Source: Magnolia sinica
Taxonomy: Eukaryota > Streptophyta > Magnoliopsida > Magnoliales > Magnoliaceae
Assembly (NCBI RefSeq): GCF_029962835.1
Contig: NC_080574.1
Coordinates: 20,310,001 to 20,374,000, forward strand
DNA length: 64,000 nucleotides
Direction: 5' to 3'
Position numbers and translations under genes: made by a program. Positions 61,764-64,000 of this stretch are shown here, piece by piece. The first letter of the stretch is position 1. Every line of letters begins with the position of its first letter. Under the pieces are notes generated by a model. The model ran no database searches and was not told where the DNA came from. It was given only the letters and a program-made list of their open reading frames with translations.

Positions 61764-62145
61764 CCTGCGCCAAACGGTCCCACCCGATGGGTAATAATAT
61801 GATATTGCAGCACATTACAGAGTCCAAGTGAACATGCCCTGTCCAGTAACTCAGGTGATAGTTCAAAAAACGCTACGGATGATTCAACCGCGCATCCCGA
61901 GTCGGTAATTCCCTCAGCGAGCCCCACCCGATGAATGGCGTAGATATCAAAAGTGCTGCTAATTCGACACGTGTACTACGCCGTCCATTTTCCACCTCCC
62001 TCACGCGAGTTCCATACGCACGTGACACTGAAGCTATAAAAACCCTTAACTGTCAAAGTGGCGGGAATCCCCCTCGTTTATTCCCTCCTCTTTTCTCCTA
62101 TCCATCTACAGATCACAAGCTCTCATCCCATTCCCGCCAAGAAAA
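61764..62145 (+). promoter_or_regulatory. POLD1 promoter and leader with E2F-type sites
   Basis: A TATAAAAA box lies at 62035-62042. GGCGGGAA at 62060-62067 and TTCCCGCC at 62131-62138 are both exact E2F consensus sites (one on each strand), 79 and 8 bp upstream of the ATG. Two ACGTG motifs (near 61968 and 62020) occur further up. Plant replication genes are commonly driven by E2F at the G1/S transition, so S-phase expression is a reasonable inference. Confidence 0.65.
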
Positions 62146-63387
62146 ATGCAGAACGGCAGCAGCAGCAAGAGGCGAGCTCCTCCGCCTCCTTCGGCCCCGA
62201 ACGCCTCGAAGCGATTCCAGCCCCAGCAGCAACAGCAGCGTCCGCAGTCGACGGTGACGATGGCGGAAGATGAGGAGATGATGGACGAAGACGTCTACTT
62301 GGAAGAAACCCTACTCCAAGACGAAGAATTCCTCCACGATGAAGAAGCCTTACGAGCCCTCTCATCCCGACTCTCCAAATGGAAGCGTCCTCCCCTCCCC
62401 CCTTCCTATGTCTCCCAATCCCAAAGCATAAGTAATCTCTCTCCTTCAATTTCTAGGGTTCCTCTTCATCCCTCCGTTTTCTTTTTCATGTTTCGCTTTG
62501 AAAACCTCTAATTATTATTATTCTTATTCTTCCTGGATTGTAGTTTTCCAGCAATTGGAGATAGATTACGTTATTGGCGATAGCCATAAAGTATTGCTCC
62601 CTAATTCGTCGGGCCCTGCTGCCATCCTTAGAATGTTTGGTGTTACAAAGGAAGGTTTGTGTGGTTTTCTTTTCTTTTTGACCCTTCATTTTATTTTATT
62701 TTTTCTTTTTGGATCTTGAGAAAAAGTTTTCTGTTTTTCCGGGACTTGTTTAGGCCACAGCGTCTGCTGCCATGTTCATGGGTTCGAGCCGTATTTCTAC
62801 ATTAGCTGCCTGCCCGGGATGGACCCCGATGATATCTCCCGTTTCCACCAAATCCTTGAGGTACTAGCCTTTTTCTTATTCGCCTTTTCCTCTTTCTTTC
62901 TCTCAGTCTGCATTTGGATGCATGTGTGACTGAATTTCAAACACGTATCCAATCAAGAAAATGGCAAATTTTAATGATGTTTCCTAGCATTCATGCCAAC
63001 AGAAGTAGCCCCCAAATTTCAAGTACGTTTCTTTAACGTGCAAATTGATAGTAATATAATCTTAGTTTGGAGTCTAGATGCTCGTTATGAATGCTATTAA
63101 CAGGAAGCACAGTTAGGTTACTTCCACTTCATTAAGCTAATAATTATTGTTCAGTTGGGTAGTGCATCCAAACACACTCTAATATTTCTGTTTGGACTGT
63201 ATTGGCTATATTGTGGTGGGTTTTCAGGGTAGAATGAGGGAAGCAAACAGGAACAGCAAGGCTCCCAAATTCATCTTAAGAATTCAGATGGTCCAGAAGA
63301 GAAGCATTATGCATTACCAGCAACAGCAATCTCAGCCTTTCCTTAAGATTGTTGTTGCCCTGCCAACAATGGTTGCCAGCTGTCGAG
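62146..63387 (+). CDS. POLD1: DNA polymerase delta catalytic subunit, N-terminal part (gene continues beyond the window)
   Basis: Four coding exons are predicted: 62146-62431, 62544-62654, 62754-62860 and 63228-63387, with GT-AG borders and continuous phase. They give about 221 residues, the N-terminal fifth of a protein usually near 1,100 residues. The start (MQNGSSSKRRAPPPPSAP) is Pro-, Gln- and Arg-rich, followed by an acidic stretch. Conserved segments then follow: WKRPPLPPSYVSQSQSIIFQ, EIDYVIGDSHK, AILRMFGVTKEGHSVCCHVH, FEPYFYISCLPGMDPDDIS and MVQKRSIMHYQQQQSQPFLK. These match plant POLD1 almost residue by residue. The enzyme replicates DNA with a proofreading exonuclease; both catalytic domains and the C-terminal zinc/Fe-S cysteines lie outside this window. 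The exon ends in phase 1, expecting a downstream exon. Confidence 0.95.
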
Positions 63388-63594
63388 GTGAGCGAATGCG
63401 ATTTGCATTTGTTGTTGCACTCTGTAGCAATAGACATTTGGATATTTAGAATGATCCCTTGTCTAAACAGTTAAATGTTTTCTTGGACCAATCTATTTAA
63501 GAAATAAGATATATTCTGTTACATTTAAGAGCAATTACAGACTTGATGCTTTATGATTAAATGTGTTTCATTGCCTTCAATTATTCATAAAGAC
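63388..63594 (+). other. POLD1 intron 4, first part
   Basis: A GTGAGC donor at 63388 opens an intron that continues past the window end. AT-rich and without coding signal up to the LINE remnant. Confidence 0.6.
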
Positions 63595-64000
63595 AGGGAG
63601 ATTGATGAGTTTATTTTCAATAGAATTAGAGTTGGTTGGAGGAAGTGGATATGTGCCTCTAGGTTGTTGCGAACCCTGCATTGCTGCATCTTTTGATATG
63701 TAAGAGAAAATTTATAATGCAACTATATGTATGGCTTTGCTATATGGAGCAGAGTGTTGGCAGTCAGAACGCAACATGATCAGAGGTTTGAGTGTTGTAC
63801 AGGTGATGATATTGAGAATCTGAGATAGATGTGTGGGAAGTCTAGGAACAGTAGAATTAAGAATGAGGTCATTTGAAGCAGCTTGGGGGTAGTCCCAATA
63901 GTAGATAAAATGATGAAGAGCGGATTGAGATGATTCTTTTATGCGCAATGAAGATTGGAACAACTCCTGTAAGGAGGGTATGTTGATTAGGGTGGAAGGC
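63595..64000 (+). mobile_element. LINE (L1-type) 3' remnant in POLD1 intron 4
   Basis: Translated pieces resemble the C-terminal end of plant L1 reverse transcriptase ORF2: a RVGWRKWICASRLL-like segment (about 63625), LLYGAECW (about 63740), MCGKSRNSRIKNEVI (about 63830) and SLGVVPIVDKM (about 63880). They are in sense orientation with the gene. In-frame stops and shifts separate the pieces (for example a TGA directly after NEVI), so it is a dead fragment. It probably extends beyond the window. Confidence 0.7.

Noticed and set aside
1-64000. tRNA, rRNA, organelle-derived insertions or a biosynthetic gene cluster
   Set aside because: None was recognised by eye. The genes present are unrelated. 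A tRNA scan and an organelle-genome search would be needed to exclude short copies.

Overview
The window is plant nuclear DNA. It holds spliced genes with GT-AG introns, plant-specific protein families (a Golgi PMT-type methyltransferase and an NF-YB factor), E2F-type promoter motifs, plant Copia and chromovirus-type Gypsy elements, and many hAT, Tourist and other terminal-inverted-repeat (TIR) elements. Very abundant repeats ending in GTGGGCCCCAC-like palindromes suggest a woody, repeat-rich, perhaps early-diverging (magnoliid-like) angiosperm; that placement is a guess and no sequence seen here proves it.

Four host loci are supported. At the left edge, on the minus strand, lies the first coding exon of an unrecognised gene (709-858). 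A complete eight-coding-exon PMT26-like gene occupies 14.2-20.9 kb on the plus strand, with an extra intron in its 5' leader. A single-exon NF-YB gene of the non-LEC1 type lies at 23826-24440. The first four coding exons of the DNA polymerase delta catalytic subunit (POLD1) run from 62146 to the right edge, behind a compact promoter with two E2F-type sites; the LINE remnant at the window end sits in its fourth intron. These are unrelated housekeeping or regulatory genes, and nothing suggests they work as one pathway.

Everything else is mobile DNA. 1-8.8 kb: degraded GTGGGCCC-family fragments and a hAT miniature element with a perfect 8-bp target duplication. 8.85-13.41 kb: nine TIR elements of four subfamilies packed end to end. 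20.6-23.6 kb: more of the same family upstream of NF-YB. 24.7-27.87 kb: a diverged tandem duplication of about 1.5 kb, followed by an unclassified 2.2-kb element (27878-30071). 30.55-44.26 kb: a TIR element split by a 13-kb Gypsy fossil that has 4.1-kb LTRs and a duplicated 94-bp flank. 44.28-48.44 kb: an LTR-like relic with internal tandem repeats. 48.57-60.24 kb: an old Copia fossil containing a younger Copia fossil, which itself contains a second copy of the 2.2-kb element. 60.5-61.8 kb: a miniature element interrupted by a Tourist-like element.

The observations most worth follow-up are the packed TIR-element array, the TCP-factor-like GTGGGCCC palindrome carried by the dominant repeat family, the ten-unit coding minisatellite in the PMT26-like protein, and the unusual flank duplication and patchy LTR divergence of the Gypsy element.
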